Shown here: positions 23,874-32,428 of the stretch, one piece after another
Numbering within the stretch: position 1 is the stretch's first letter
How the letters are laid out: each line of letters opens with the position of its first letter
Source: OFTM10 sp964196195
GTDB taxonomy: Bacteria; Actinomycetota; Acidimicrobiia; Acidimicrobiales; Aldehydirespiratoraceae
Reading direction: 5' to 3'
Assembly: GCA_964196195.1 (NCBI GenBank)
Contig: CAXMSE010000025.1
Coordinates: 1 to 64,000, forward strand
DNA length: 64,000 bases
The notes under the pieces: generated by a model
The model's input: only the letters and a program-made list of their open reading frames with translations
Told to the model about the DNA's origin: nothing
Database searches by the model: none
Program-made: the position numbers and the translations under genes

Positions 23874-25244
23874 TCAGTCCCAGAGGCGGTCGAGCACGTC
23901 GAGCCACAGCTGGGTGGTGAGCTGGAGCGACTCGATGTCGATGCGCTCGTTGTGGCCGTGGAAGCGGTTGAGAAACTCCGGAAGAGGCACCTTGTCGCTC
24001 AACAATCCGGCGCCGTAAGCGGGCACGCCCCGTCCCCGGAAGAAGCGCGCATCGGTTCCTCCCGTGACAAGGCTCGGAATCACACGGGCATCGGGGTACG
24101 CGACCCTGATCGAGTCGACCAGGGCATCCCACAGTGGCGTCTCGATGCTGGACGAAGCCGGCAGGTCGGGGGCCTTCGGGAAGTACCACTCGATGTCGAC
24201 CGAGGGCAGGAGATCTGGTCCGATCGCTTCTCGGAGGTGGCGGTCGACCTCCTCGTTCGATTCACCCGGCAGTCGACGGATGTCGACCACCATCTCGGCC
24301 CGGTCGGGAATCGTGTTGGACTTCTCGCCCGCCACGATCGTGTTGGGGCTGTAGGTGGTGTGGCTACAGGAGTGGATATTACGCGCGAGCTCGGGAGGGA
24401 TCTGGGCGAGGGTGTCGGCGATACGGGCGGGATCGAGAAGGCCGGCCTCGACCTCGGGCTCGAGCCCGAGCGCTCGCACCCGCTCGGTGAAGATGTCGTC
24501 GATGCGGGGAGCGACTTCTGCGGCCGACAGCCGTCGGACTATTTCGGCGGCCTTGATCAGAGCATTGTCGGTGGCATAGGGCATCGAGCCATGGCCGGGG
24601 GTTCCGTGCACGGTGATTCGTCGTGTCGCCCCCGCTTTCTCGGAGTTGGTGAGGAGGATCGAGGTACCGTTCGGCCCGTGCGAGGGAGTACCTCCGTATT
24701 CGGTGAGCACATAGTCGCAGCGCACCAGGTCCCAGTGGTCGTCGACGATCGGCTTAGCGCCGAGCAGCCCGCCCGCCTCCTCGTCAGCAACCGCGAAATA
24801 GATGAGGTCGCCAGGGAAGCGCTTGCCCGAGCGGACCACCTCGCGGAATGCCACCAGCATCGACGAGGTGAGGTTCAACATGTCGACCGCACCGCGACCC
24901 CACACTTCGGTCACCCCATCAGCAGAAGTGATCAGCTCGCCACCGAACGGGTCGTTGACCCACCCGTCCGGGTTCACGGGAACCACATCGGTGTGGCCCA
25001 TGAGGCAGAGGTCGGGTGCGCTCGGATCGGTGCCCTCATAACGCGCCACCAGCGAGGTCCGGCCGGGCGCGGTCTCGATCGTTTCGAAGTCGAGACCCAA
25101 CCCTTCGAGCTCGTCTCGCAGAAGGTGGGCGTTGCGCTCCTCCTGGCCCGATTCCGGCGTGGATTCGTTGACGCACTGATGCCGAATCAGCTGCTGCAAC
25201 AGTTCCGTGGTCTCCTGGGTCAGGGTTTCGATCGAGGTGGTCAT
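23874..25244 (-). CDS. M20-family metallopeptidase (ArgE/DapE/CPG2-like)
   Basis: A 456-aa zinc peptidase. Metal and catalytic motifs are in order: LMGHTDVVPVNPDGW (His and the Asp two residues on), WGRGAVDMLNLTSSML (bridging Asp), VADEEAGGLLGAKP (Glu-Glu), and the C-terminal HGHNERIDIESLQL with the last His. The lid domain lies between (ITVHGTPGHGSMPYATDNAL). It should hydrolyse a small N-acyl amino acid or dipeptide in the cytosol; exact substrate unknown. Its start is 54 bp from that of the divergent nitronate monooxygenase gene. Confidence 0.88.
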   Translation of the reverse strand: MTTSIETLTQETTELLQQLIRHQCVNESTPESGQEERNAHLLRDELEGLGLDFETIETAPGRTSLVARYEGTDPSAPDLCLMGHTDVVPVNPDGWVNDPFGGELITSADGVTEVWGRGAVDMLNLTSSMLVAFREVVRSGKRFPGDLIYFAVADEEAGGLLGAKPIVDDHWDLVRCDYVLTEYGGTPSHGPNGTSILLTNSEKAGATRRITVHGTPGHGSMPYATDNALIKAAEIVRRLSAAEVAPRIDDIFTERVRALGLEPEVEAGLLDPARIADTLAQIPPELARNIHSCSHTTYSPNTIVAGEKSNTIPDRAEMVVDIRRLPGESNEEVDRHLREAIGPDLLPSVDIEWYFPKAPDLPASSSIETPLWDALVDSIRVAYPDARVIPSLVTGGTDARFFRGRGVPAYGAGLLSDKVPLPEFLNRFHGHNERIDIESLQLTTQLWLDVLDRLWD

Positions 25245-25298
25245 GGACCGATTCTGGCAGGTGGCTAGCGTGTGGGCACCTCTCGCTGAAAGACCGCT

Positions 25299-26258
25299 AT
25301 GTCACACCTGTCGACGCCCCTCACAGAACTGCTCGGCATCGAGCACCCGATCTGCCTCGGTCCGATGGGGTTGGTGTCCGTGCCGCCGATGGTTGCCGCG
25401 GTGTCCGAGGCCGGTGGTCTCGGCATTCTGGGCACTGCCAACTACGACAGTGAGGGACTCCGTGAGGTGATCAGGGAGACCCGCGCCCTCACCGCCAAGC
25501 CGTTCGGAGTGAGCATCATGGCCGGGTTCCCGACCGCGGAGGGTCACGCTCATGTCGCAATCGAGGAACAGGTGCCGTTCGTCACCACGAGCGCCGGTTC
25601 GCCGAAGAAGCTGGCGCCGATGTTTCGCGATGCCGGAATCGAGAACTACCACGTCGTGCCCACGGTGGCGATGGCCATGAAAGCGAAGGACGCTGGTTGC
25701 ACTGGCATCGTGGCCGAAGGTGCAGAGGGTGCATCGTTCAAGAGCCGCGAGGAGGTGTCAACCATCGTGCTGGTCCCCCAGGTGGTGGATGCAACCGGCT
25801 TGCCGGTAATCGCCGCCGGGGGTTTGGGCGACGGTCGAGGACTGGCCGCAGCCCTGTGCCTGGGGGCAACCGGAATCCAGATGGGAACGCGATTCATCGC
25901 CACCGAGGAGTCGCCGATTCATGACAACTACAAGAGGCGGTTGATCGAGCTGCGCGAGACCGATACCCGAATGGTGGGTCGAAAGACGGGTCCTCTACGA
26001 GTGGCGATCAATGCCTGTTCCGACGATATGGCGGAATTCGAGAGCGCCAGCGACGACATCGCCGAGATCCGGAGGAAGGTGGGCTACCAGAAGTTCCCCC
26101 AGGCCGCGATGCAGGGCGATGTTGATGGGGGGCTGGTGGTTGCCGGCCAGGTCGTTGGAATGGTCACCGACCTGCCTTCGGTGGCCGACCTCATGCCCGC
26201 AATGGTGAACGACGCCATCGAGGCCCTCGACCGTAACCAGGCGTTCGCCATCCGCTGA
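25299..26258 (+). CDS. nitronate monooxygenase / FabK-like FMN enzyme
   Basis: A 319-aa TIM-barrel flavoprotein. It opens LLGIEHPICLGPMGLVSVPPMVAAVSEAG, the start of the NMO family; later come FVTTSAGSPKKLAPMFRDAG, GCTGIVAEGAEGASF, PVIAAGGLGDGRGLAAALCLGATGIQMGTRF (the phosphate-binding GGLGDG and GTRF) and VGRKTGPLRVAIN. The usual HGG in GxEAGGH is here AEGAEGAS, so it is a divergent class. Members oxidise nitronates or reduce enoyl-ACP. Substrate not determinable. Confidence 0.8.
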   Translation: MSHLSTPLTELLGIEHPICLGPMGLVSVPPMVAAVSEAGGLGILGTANYDSEGLREVIRETRALTAKPFGVSIMAGFPTAEGHAHVAIEEQVPFVTTSAGSPKKLAPMFRDAGIENYHVVPTVAMAMKAKDAGCTGIVAEGAEGASFKSREEVSTIVLVPQVVDATGLPVIAAGGLGDGRGLAAALCLGATGIQMGTRFIATEESPIHDNYKRRLIELRETDTRMVGRKTGPLRVAINACSDDMAEFESASDDIAEIRRKVGYQKFPQAAMQGDVDGGLVVAGQVVGMVTDLPSVADLMPAMVNDAIEALDRNQAFAIR

Positions 26259-26270
26259 CCGGCTCGAAGA

Positions 26271-26648
26271 TCAGGTCGGCTGGGGCCAGGCGGGATCGAG
26301 GAACGACTGGATCTCGATCTTGTAGCCGTCGGGGTCGGTCAAGAAGCAGTGGTAGATGTTGTACTCCTCGTTTCCGGCGGGGGCCGTGTCGAATTCGACG
26401 CCCTTCGCTTCGAGTCGCCGGTGCCAACCGTCCACATCGGCGCTGACGAGGGTGATGATGACCCCTGTGGGGCTGACGGGCCTCTGCTCACTACACCGAC
26501 AGATACCCAGAAAGCCGTTCGGACTGGTCTGAAAGATGCGGCACGGGCCCTGATCGAGTGCGAGCTCCAGGCCGAGCGTCTCGCCATAGAACGCGGTGCT
26601 TGCGTCGAGGTCGCGGCTGTAGAGGAAGGTCACCTGCTGATCGAACAT
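26271..26648 (-). CDS. VOC-family (glyoxalase/bleomycin-resistance fold) protein
   Basis: A 125-aa protein from ATG 26648, with SD AAAAGGAG. Two beta-alpha-beta-beta-beta modules are visible: QVTFLYSRDLDASTAFYGETLGLEL and later VIITLVSADVDGWHRRLEAKGVEF, ending HCFLTDPDGYKIEIQSFLDP. Possible metal ligands are the terminal Glu (IEIQ) and a His of YHCF. Family members include glyoxalases, extradiol dioxygenases and resistance proteins; this one has no specific assignment. It converges with the NMO gene. Confidence 0.8.
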   Translation of the reverse strand: MFDQQVTFLYSRDLDASTAFYGETLGLELALDQGPCRIFQTSPNGFLGICRCSEQRPVSPTGVIITLVSADVDGWHRRLEAKGVEFDTAPAGNEEYNIYHCFLTDPDGYKIEIQSFLDPAWPQPT

Positions 26649-26665
26649 GTTTCTCCTTTTCGGGG

Positions 26666-26845
26666 TCATTCGGCACGGCGCCGCTTGCGTTCCTGGGCTC
26701 GTTCCCACTTGCGCTGGCGGCTACGGCATGCCTTGCGACAGAAGATCTGATTGCTGGTGCGCGCCTCGAAGATCTCCTCACAGCGCCAGTAGGCGCATCC
26801 CCTGAGTCGTTCAGGATCGAAATCTTCGTGATCGTCGATGTCCAC
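26666..26845 (-). CDS. small zinc-finger-like protein (59 aa)
   Basis: From GTG 26845 the frame encodes a 59-aa basic protein with GCAYWRCEEIFEARTSNQ and IFCRKACRSRQRKWERAQ. The pattern is C-x4-C, then 13 residues, then C-x3-C. This matches the short zinc ribbon seen in CGNR and similar small actinobacterial proteins (R-C-x-F-x3-RSNQ-x-YC-x3-CR). The tail is very basic, so it may bind nucleic acid. No SD; an upstream start at 26926 adds a less plausible leader overlapping the divergent gene. It lies 17 bp upstream of the VOC gene and may be co-transcribed with it. Confidence 0.55.
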   Translation of the reverse strand: MDIDDHEDFDPERLRGCAYWRCEEIFEARTSNQIFCRKACRSRQRKWERAQERKRRRAE

Positions 26846-26915
26846 CAGCGCAAGAGTAAGACGTGCTGCGATGATGAGACGCCACCATGATGCCGCAACC
26901 GAGGAGTTCGAGGAC

Positions 26916-27611
26916 ATGAACGCCAACGATTCCTGGACCCTCTACGCCGAGACGAGGGATCGCTGCATCGAAGTCCTGCTCTCTCTCGACTCCGAGCAGG
27001 CTGCACGTTGGGTTCCTCTCAGTCCGGAGTGGACGGTCACCGATGTTGCGTCTCACCTGTGCGGGCTCAACGCCGAGGTGGCCTCGGGTCGACTCACTGG
27101 CCTGGGCACCGATGAACGCACCGCTCACCAGGTTGCGGTCAGGAGGGGCCACAGCATGAAGGAGATCTGTGACGAGTGGATCGGGCACGAGGTACCAATG
27201 CGCCAGGCGATCGCCGCCGACCCCTTCTTCGGCACCCGGCTGGCCGGAGACCTCATCGTGCACTTCCACGACATCAGGCACGCTCTGGGGCTACCGATCG
27301 ATCGAGGCGACGAGGCGACGATCAGCGCGGCTCACGGCTACGTGCTCAATCTCCAGCAACGGGTACTGGATCGACTTGGCGTGGGGGTCGACATCGCCCT
27401 CACCGACGGGACTCGGTTCCCCGCGGTTGGCGGCGCGGCGTCCTCGTCGGTTTCGCTGGAGGCCAGCCCCTACGATTTCCTGCGTTCGGTCACCGGACGC
27501 CGGAGCCGGCGCCAGGTCGAAGCCCTGGGCTGGAACGGCGATCCCGCCGAGATCCTCGACCAGGCATGGAGTTCCTACGGGTCTCTGCCTTCCGACGACA
27601 TCGAGGTCTGA
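26916..27611 (+). CDS. maleylpyruvate isomerase-family mycothiol-dependent enzyme
   Basis: A 231-aa protein with the DinB-like four-helix bundle of the mycothiol-dependent maleylpyruvate isomerase N-terminal family. It opens LYAETRDRCIEVLLSLDSEQ, has WTVTDVASHLCGLNAEVA (metal His), and DLIVHFHDIRHALGLPID with two more His. The C-terminal domain (LRSVTGRRSRRQVEALGWNG) is the usual MDMPI-C sequence. These enzymes use mycothiol, the actinobacterial thiol. The specific reaction is open. ATG 26916 has SD GAGGAG. It ends 4 bp before the hydrolase gene, so they are co-transcribed. Confidence 0.82.
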   Translation: MNANDSWTLYAETRDRCIEVLLSLDSEQAARWVPLSPEWTVTDVASHLCGLNAEVASGRLTGLGTDERTAHQVAVRRGHSMKEICDEWIGHEVPMRQAIAADPFFGTRLAGDLIVHFHDIRHALGLPIDRGDEATISAAHGYVLNLQQRVLDRLGVGVDIALTDGTRFPAVGGAASSSVSLEASPYDFLRSVTGRRSRRQVEALGWNGDPAEILDQAWSSYGSLPSDDIEV

Positions 27612-27615
27612 CGTC

Positions 27616-28872
27616 ATGATCGAGATAAACGGCGCCCGGCTGCTCGAGAGCCTGAGGACACTCCGAGGTTTCGGCGCAGTCGGAACGGGGGTGGTCCGGC
27701 CCACCTTCTCCGAGCCCGACATGGCTGCTCGCCGTTGGCTGCGTGACGAGATGGAAAGTGCGGGACTCTCGGCGACCATCGACGGCGTCGGCAACGTCGT
27801 CGGATGGTCGCCGAATCCGGGACCGGTCTTGATCATCGGCTCTCACTCCGACACCCAGCCGCGAGGCGGCTGGCTCGATGGCGCCATGGGGGTGGCCTAC
27901 GCCATCGAGATCGCCCGGACCCTCGCGGAGAACCAGTCCACGAGTGGGCTCGCCGTGGATGCGGTGGCGTGGTCGGACGAAGAGGGTACGTACACCAGTT
28001 GTCTGGGAAGCGTGTCGTTCGTTGGTGAGCTCACTGAGGTAGAGCTACAACACTCCAACGAGTCGGGCGAGACGGTCCGCGAGGCGATCGAACGGGTTGG
28101 TCTGAGCGAAACGCCGCGATCACGCCTCGACCCAGGCCGACACCTCGGCTATCTCGAAGCACACATCGAGCAGGGCCCTCACCTGGAGGATGCCGGGCTA
28201 CGCATCGGCGTCGTCACCTCGATCGTGGGCATTCGCGCGATGCGGGTGGCTTTCTCGGGCGAACAGAATCACGCAGGAACCACCCCGATGTCGCACCGCA
28301 AGGATGCCGGTGCCGCGATGTTCGACTTCGGCGCACACATCAGCCACCAGCTGGCGGAGGTGAGCGGCCCCAACACCGTCTGGACGATCGGGAATGTGAG
28401 CCTCGAACCGGGTGCGGAGAGCATTATCCCTGGGTTCGCTGAGCTGGTGATCCAATTTCGCGATCCCGACGACGCAGTACTCGAAGCCATGGAGGCCGTG
28501 ATCGTCGCCGCTGCGGAGTCGATGACCACCAGCGGACCGGTTGCGGTCACCGCGTCTCGCCCCCGTGAGCCGATCACCCCGACAGATATGAACCCCGATC
28601 TGCGCGACCAACTTGGCGCAGCAGCCGAGGCCCGCGTGCCGGGGGACTGGATGGAGATGCCGAGCGCAGCTGGTCACGACCCGATGGTGATTGCCCATCA
28701 TTTGCCGTGCGCGATGTTGTTCATCCCGAGCATCGACGGAGTGAGCCACGACTTCGCTGAGGACAGCCACGATCACGACATCGTCACCGGCTGCCAGGTC
28801 CTGGCCGATGCTGCCGTGTCGATTCTCTCGCAGGCCGGCTCTAGTTCCGCTCGAGGGCGTCCTCGCCATTGA
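27616..28872 (+). CDS. M20-type amidase (N-carbamoyl-amino-acid hydrolase / allantoate amidohydrolase-like)
   Basis: A 418-aa dizinc hydrolase of the HyuC/AllC branch. Zinc ligands appear in IIGSHSDTQPRGGWLDGAMG (His and Asp), AWSDEEGTYTSCLGSVSF (Glu), YLEAHIEQGPHLEDAG (His) and GVSHDFAEDSHDHD (last His). QNHAGTTPMSHRKDAG is the dimerisation/substrate loop. Enzymes of this branch split N-carbamoyl amino acids, allantoate or ureidoglycolate. With the nitrilase and purine nucleoside phosphorylase next door, a role in nucleobase or ureide nitrogen use is reasonable but inferred. The last 32 bp overlap the convergent nitrilase gene. Confidence 0.88.
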   Translation: MIEINGARLLESLRTLRGFGAVGTGVVRPTFSEPDMAARRWLRDEMESAGLSATIDGVGNVVGWSPNPGPVLIIGSHSDTQPRGGWLDGAMGVAYAIEIARTLAENQSTSGLAVDAVAWSDEEGTYTSCLGSVSFVGELTEVELQHSNESGETVREAIERVGLSETPRSRLDPGRHLGYLEAHIEQGPHLEDAGLRIGVVTSIVGIRAMRVAFSGEQNHAGTTPMSHRKDAGAAMFDFGAHISHQLAEVSGPNTVWTIGNVSLEPGAESIIPGFAELVIQFRDPDDAVLEAMEAVIVAAAESMTTSGPVAVTASRPREPITPTDMNPDLRDQLGAAAEARVPGDWMEMPSAAGHDPMVIAHHLPCAMLFIPSIDGVSHDFAEDSHDHDIVTGCQVLADAAVSILSQAGSSSARGRPRH

Positions 28873-29776
28873 CGAGGAGCTGGAACACATCAGGGCGCGA
28901 GTAGTGGCCGGCTACATCGGTCGCCGTCTTGGCGGCCCGGATGACCGAGCGTCGTGCCTCGTGGACGAGGATCGTTTCCTCGCCGCGAAGAGCGCGGGCA
29001 ACCACCTCACCCCGCGGGTCGATGATCGTCGTGTCGCCCGTACTGGTGTAGGCAAGGCTCCGAAATTCCTCAGGTACGTCTTCGGGGGTGAGAAGGCCGC
29101 CGACCGCGATCACATAGCACGCTCCCTGCGCGGCAAAGGCCCGTGACAGGAGCTCCTGTCGCGACCAGAGCGAGACTGGTGGCTCGGGAGGGGTGTCGGG
29201 TTCTCCTCCGGGCCAACCGGCGATGTGGAACTGAGTCCCTTGGGCCATGAGCGCGTAGCCGGGCAGCACCATCTGGTGCTCCCAACAGTTGAGCGCGCTC
29301 AGACGCCCGTAATGGCGTTCGTGAACCCGGAGCCCTTCACCGGAGCCCTCACCCCAGGCGATGCGCTCGTCCATGGTGGGCTTGAGTTTGCGATGTTTCC
29401 CGACGATCTCGCCCTCGCCACCGATCATCAGCATGGTGCAGTAGACGGTGCCCTTCGTGCGGCGGTCGAGCTCGGCAACGCCGATTACGACATCCACCTC
29501 GGCCGACCGGGCTGCATCACAGAGCGCTTCGGTTTCGGGTCCGGGGATCTCGACCGCCTGATCGAGATAGGCCTCCGCCGCGGCGAAACGCAGCCTGTTG
29601 GATCTCGCGAACGCGAAGAATGGGTAGCCGGGTAGCCATGTTTCACCGAAGGCGATCAACTCGGCTCCGGTGGCGGCGGCATCGCCGATCAGCCGGATGG
29701 CCTTCTTGAGGCTTGCTTCGCGGTTCATGTACACCGGCGCGGCCTGCACGGCGGCGACGATGGTGACGTCATTCAT
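28841..29776 (-). CDS. nitrilase-superfamily (aliphatic nitrilase/aryl nitrilase-type) hydrolase
   Basis: A 311-aa carbon-nitrogen hydrolase with the complete Glu-Lys-Cys triad: Glu45 in LIAFGETWLPGYP, Lys130 in GKHRKLKPTMDER, and Cys164 in LSALNCWEHQMVL. The NCWEH context and the PGYP loop are characteristic of true nitrilases (branch 1) rather than amidases. It should convert a nitrile to the acid and ammonia. ATG 29776 lacks an SD, with TAGTGT 6 nt upstream, the same hexamer and spacing as the creatininase gene, suggesting a leaderless transcript. It is divergent from deoD. Confidence 0.88.
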   Translation of the reverse strand: MNDVTIVAAVQAAPVYMNREASLKKAIRLIGDAAATGAELIAFGETWLPGYPFFAFARSNRLRFAAAEAYLDQAVEIPGPETEALCDAARSAEVDVVIGVAELDRRTKGTVYCTMLMIGGEGEIVGKHRKLKPTMDERIAWGEGSGEGLRVHERHYGRLSALNCWEHQMVLPGYALMAQGTQFHIAGWPGGEPDTPPEPPVSLWSRQELLSRAFAAQGACYVIAVGGLLTPEDVPEEFRSLAYTSTGDTTIIDPRGEVVARALRGEETILVHEARRSVIRAAKTATDVAGHYSRPDVFQLLVNGEDALERN

Positions 29777-29837
29777 CCCAGCACACTAGGCCGAGGGGTC
29801 ATAGCGTGGGCGGGCCAACCTACTGAGGACGTGTCAA

Positions 29838-30551
29838 ATGCCGACCCCGCACATCTCCGCCGAGCCGGGTGATTTCGCCGACATCTGCCTGCTGCCGGGC
29901 GATCCGCTGCGGGCCCGTCACGTGGCCGAGAACTTCTTCGATGACTCCACTCTCGTCACCTCGGTGCGCAACATGGAGGGCTACACGGGAACCTACCGCG
30001 GACGCTCCGTGTCGGTTATGGGAACCGGGATGGGGATCCCGTCCCTGCAGATCTATGCCACCGAATTGATTCGGGAGTACGGCGTGAAGTCGCTGATGCG
30101 GATCGGAAGCTGCGGTGGAATCCAGCCCGATCTGGCCATTCGCGACATCGTGATCGCGGCGGGAGCCTCAACCGACTCGAGCGTCAACCGAGCCCGCTTC
30201 GGAGGCTACGACTTCGCGGCCATCGCCGATTTCGGCCTCACCCGGCTGCTCTTCGATGCGGCTGAAGAGAAGGGCTCCACGGTGAGGGTCGGCAACATCC
30301 TGAGTTCCGATCACTTCTACCACCCCGACGCGGAGATCTTCACCCTCTGTCGCCGGATGGGTCTCCTCGCCGTGGAGATGGAAGCCGCCGGCCTGTTCGG
30401 GGTTGCGGCCGACAATGGTGCTCGGGCGGCAACGATCCTGACCGTTACCGACATGATCGATTCAGAAGAAGCCATGACGTCCGATGGGCGCGAGGCTGCC
30501 TTGAACGAGATGATCGAGATCGCCCTCGAGGCGGCGCTGAGAATCGACTAG
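29838..30551 (+). CDS. deoD: purine nucleoside phosphorylase, DeoD type
   Basis: A 237-aa hexameric-type purine nucleoside phosphorylase. It has the N-terminal ICLLPGDPLRARHVAENFF phosphate-site motif, VMGTGMGIPSLQIYATELI, LMRIGSCGGIQPDLAIRDIV, the nucleobase-site VEMEAAGLFGVAADNG, and TVTDMIDSEEAMTSDGRE with the catalytic Asp (family Asp204, in VTDM). It converts purine nucleosides and phosphate to base and (deoxy)ribose-1-phosphate. Length matches E. coli DeoD (239 aa). SD GAGGAC is weak. The stop overlaps that of the convergent VOC gene by 4 bp. Confidence 0.92.
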   Translation: MPTPHISAEPGDFADICLLPGDPLRARHVAENFFDDSTLVTSVRNMEGYTGTYRGRSVSVMGTGMGIPSLQIYATELIREYGVKSLMRIGSCGGIQPDLAIRDIVIAAGASTDSSVNRARFGGYDFAAIADFGLTRLLFDAAEEKGSTVRVGNILSSDHFYHPDAEIFTLCRRMGLLAVEMEAAGLFGVAADNGARAATILTVTDMIDSEEAMTSDGREAALNEMIEIALEAALRID

Positions 30552-30934
30552 TCGGCGGGTTCGGAGGGTGCTTGCATCACGTCGAAGACGTTGCCTTCAG
30601 GGTCCTCACACATTCGCCAGACGAAACCTTCCCACCCGTGTCGGTCGAGCAGGTTTCCGCCGAGCGATTCGATTCGCTTCTCGGCCGCGTCCAGATCGGG
30701 AACAGCCAGATCGAGATGGATCCTGGTCTTCCCCGAGCGAGGCTCGGACACCTGTTGGAGCCAGACCGTGACCTTACGATCGGGGGCATGGGCGAGAAAT
30801 CCGAACCCATCTTGTTTCCCGGTTATCTCCACGCCGAGAAGCGCCGACCAGAATTCGGCCATGCGATCAAGATCGCTGCAGTCGATGGTGACCGCGACCA
30901 TCAAGGGAATGTCGTCGGCCTGAAAGGAGGGCAT
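30548..30934 (-). CDS. VOC-family protein
   Basis: A 128-aa glyoxalase-fold protein: VAVTIDCSDLDRMAEFWSAL opens the first module, TRIHLDLAVPDLDAAEKRIE the second, ending WRMCEDPEGNVFDVMQAPSE. The VTIDC, HLDLAV and DPEGNVFDV stretches are those of the glyoxalase-like-domain subgroup common in actinobacteria, without known substrate. It lies 17 bp downstream of the frameshifted PLP decarboxylase gene on the same strand, so it may share its transcript. Confidence 0.8.
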   Translation of the reverse strand: MPSFQADDIPLMVAVTIDCSDLDRMAEFWSALLGVEITGKQDGFGFLAHAPDRKVTVWLQQVSEPRSGKTRIHLDLAVPDLDAAEKRIESLGGNLLDRHGWEGFVWRMCEDPEGNVFDVMQAPSEPAD

Positions 30935-30950
30935 CGCGAATGCTACCCCG

Positions 30951-32338
30951 TCACGATGTCATGGTTTCTCGGACGATCTCCACGGCGCGGCCTGCCAGCT
31001 CCTCGGTGGTCCGCTGACTCAAGAACGCGAGCCGCACATACACGCGGGCGCCGATGGTGGTGCTCGACACGTGCACCTCTCTCGAGCCGTTCAGGGCGTC
31101 GAGCACCCGCAGTGTGGTCGGGTCGCCGGCACTGGCCCGGAACGCGACGATCGACAACTCTGGTCGCCCCGCGAGTTCGACTCCGGGGATCTCCGCGAGC
31201 TGGTCGGCCGTAGCTTCCGCGAGGTCGAGCATTCGGTCGAGGGTGGCGCGGAACTGGCTGAGTCCGTGGAGTTGCAGGGCCAGCCAGACCGGCAAGCCGC
31301 GATTGGGACGGGTGAGCTCGGGCCCCATGGCGAGGTAGTGGGGGAGTTCGCTGTCGGTGACGTCCTGCATGTAGGCACCGTGCCCCTCGTGGGCCGCTAT
31401 GAGGGTGGCGGGGTCCTTCACGAGCAGCCCGCCAACCCCGAAGGGCAACAGGAGCGACTTGTGGGCATCGACGGTGATCGAATCGGCTCGGTCGATCCCG
31501 GTGAGCCGGCTCCTTCCTCGATCGGTGAGTTGGAAAAAGCCTCCGTAGGCGGCATCGACGTGGAACCAGGTGTCTTCCGCTTTCGCGAGATCGGCACATG
31601 CTCCCAGTGGATCGATAGCTCCGGTGTCGGTGGTGCCCGCGGTGGCGACGATCATCATCGGCCTCAGACCGGCGCGGCGGTCACTACGGATTGTTATTTC
31701 CAATGCCTCTGGGTCGAGCCGCAGTTCGGTGTCGGTCGGCACGGACGTCACCCTGCCCGGGGCGATCCCCGCGATGCGCGCAGCCTTGTTGATGGAGTGG
31801 TGTGCTCGCTCTGATGCGTAGATCACTCCATCGTGGAAGCCCTCTCCCAGCTGCGAACGGGCCGTCACCACCGCGGTGAGATTGGCAATCGACCCGCCCG
31901 ACATAACAGGCCGCCGCCCGCGTCGGGCAAGCCGAACAACGCTGCCATCCAATCGACCACCGACTGCTCGATTGCCACCGCTCCAGGAGCGGCATGAGAG
32001 CCACCGGTGTACCGGTTGAGTGCGTTGGCGAGGAACGAACCGAGAGCAGCGGTATAGAGGCCCCCACTCGGGATGAAGGACATGAACCGACCCGACGCAC
32101 TGTCGAATCCGGTGTCTGTGGCCCGCTCCAGGCGGTCGAGCAGGGTGGAAAGCTCGACACCGTCTTCTCCTGGCTGGGCAAGGAGTTCCTGCATCAGCTC
32201 GGGATCCATCGGATCCGAAGAAGCAGGTGACGTCTCCCGCTGATCGATGAAGTCGTTGATGTGGGCGAGGACGGCCTCCCCGAGCTCCATCCGAAGTTCG
32301 GGCCCGGGCTCTATCGGAACGTTAGGCATGGGCGTCAT
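30951..32338 (-). pseudogene. group II PLP-dependent decarboxylase interrupted by one frameshift
   Basis: Two frames together give a normal-length (about 462 aa) pyridoxal decarboxylase of the aromatic-amino-acid/glutamate type. Frame 1 from ATG 32338 reads to VVDWMAALFGLPDAGGGLL. Frame 2 continues with MSGGSIANLTAVVTARSQLG, passes VDAAYGGFFQ and carries the PLP lysine in SITVDAHKSLLLPFG. The junction is at about 31905-31909, where one missing base between GGCCTG and TTATGTCG restores the expected GL-V-MSGGS. Everything else is intact, so this is either a very recent mutation or a sequencing error. An intact enzyme would decarboxylate an amino acid to an amine. Confidence 0.8.
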
Positions 32339-32428
32339 TGTGCCGTGACGTCCACCCGGTTGAACAATGGGCGCTCGAAGGCGAACTTCGATGTGGTATT
32401 CAGATGGTGTCGTGATCGAGGGAGCGCC

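Noticed and set aside
23952..25268. 438-codon open frame on the plus strand opposite the M20 peptidase gene
   Set aside because: Its sequence is low in hydrophobic core patterns and mirrors the codon structure of the well-recognised peptidase; it is a high-GC antisense shadow.
31900..31912. Programmed ribosomal frameshift in the PLP decarboxylase
   Set aside because: No slippery run or downstream structure at the junction, and group II decarboxylases are not known for it.
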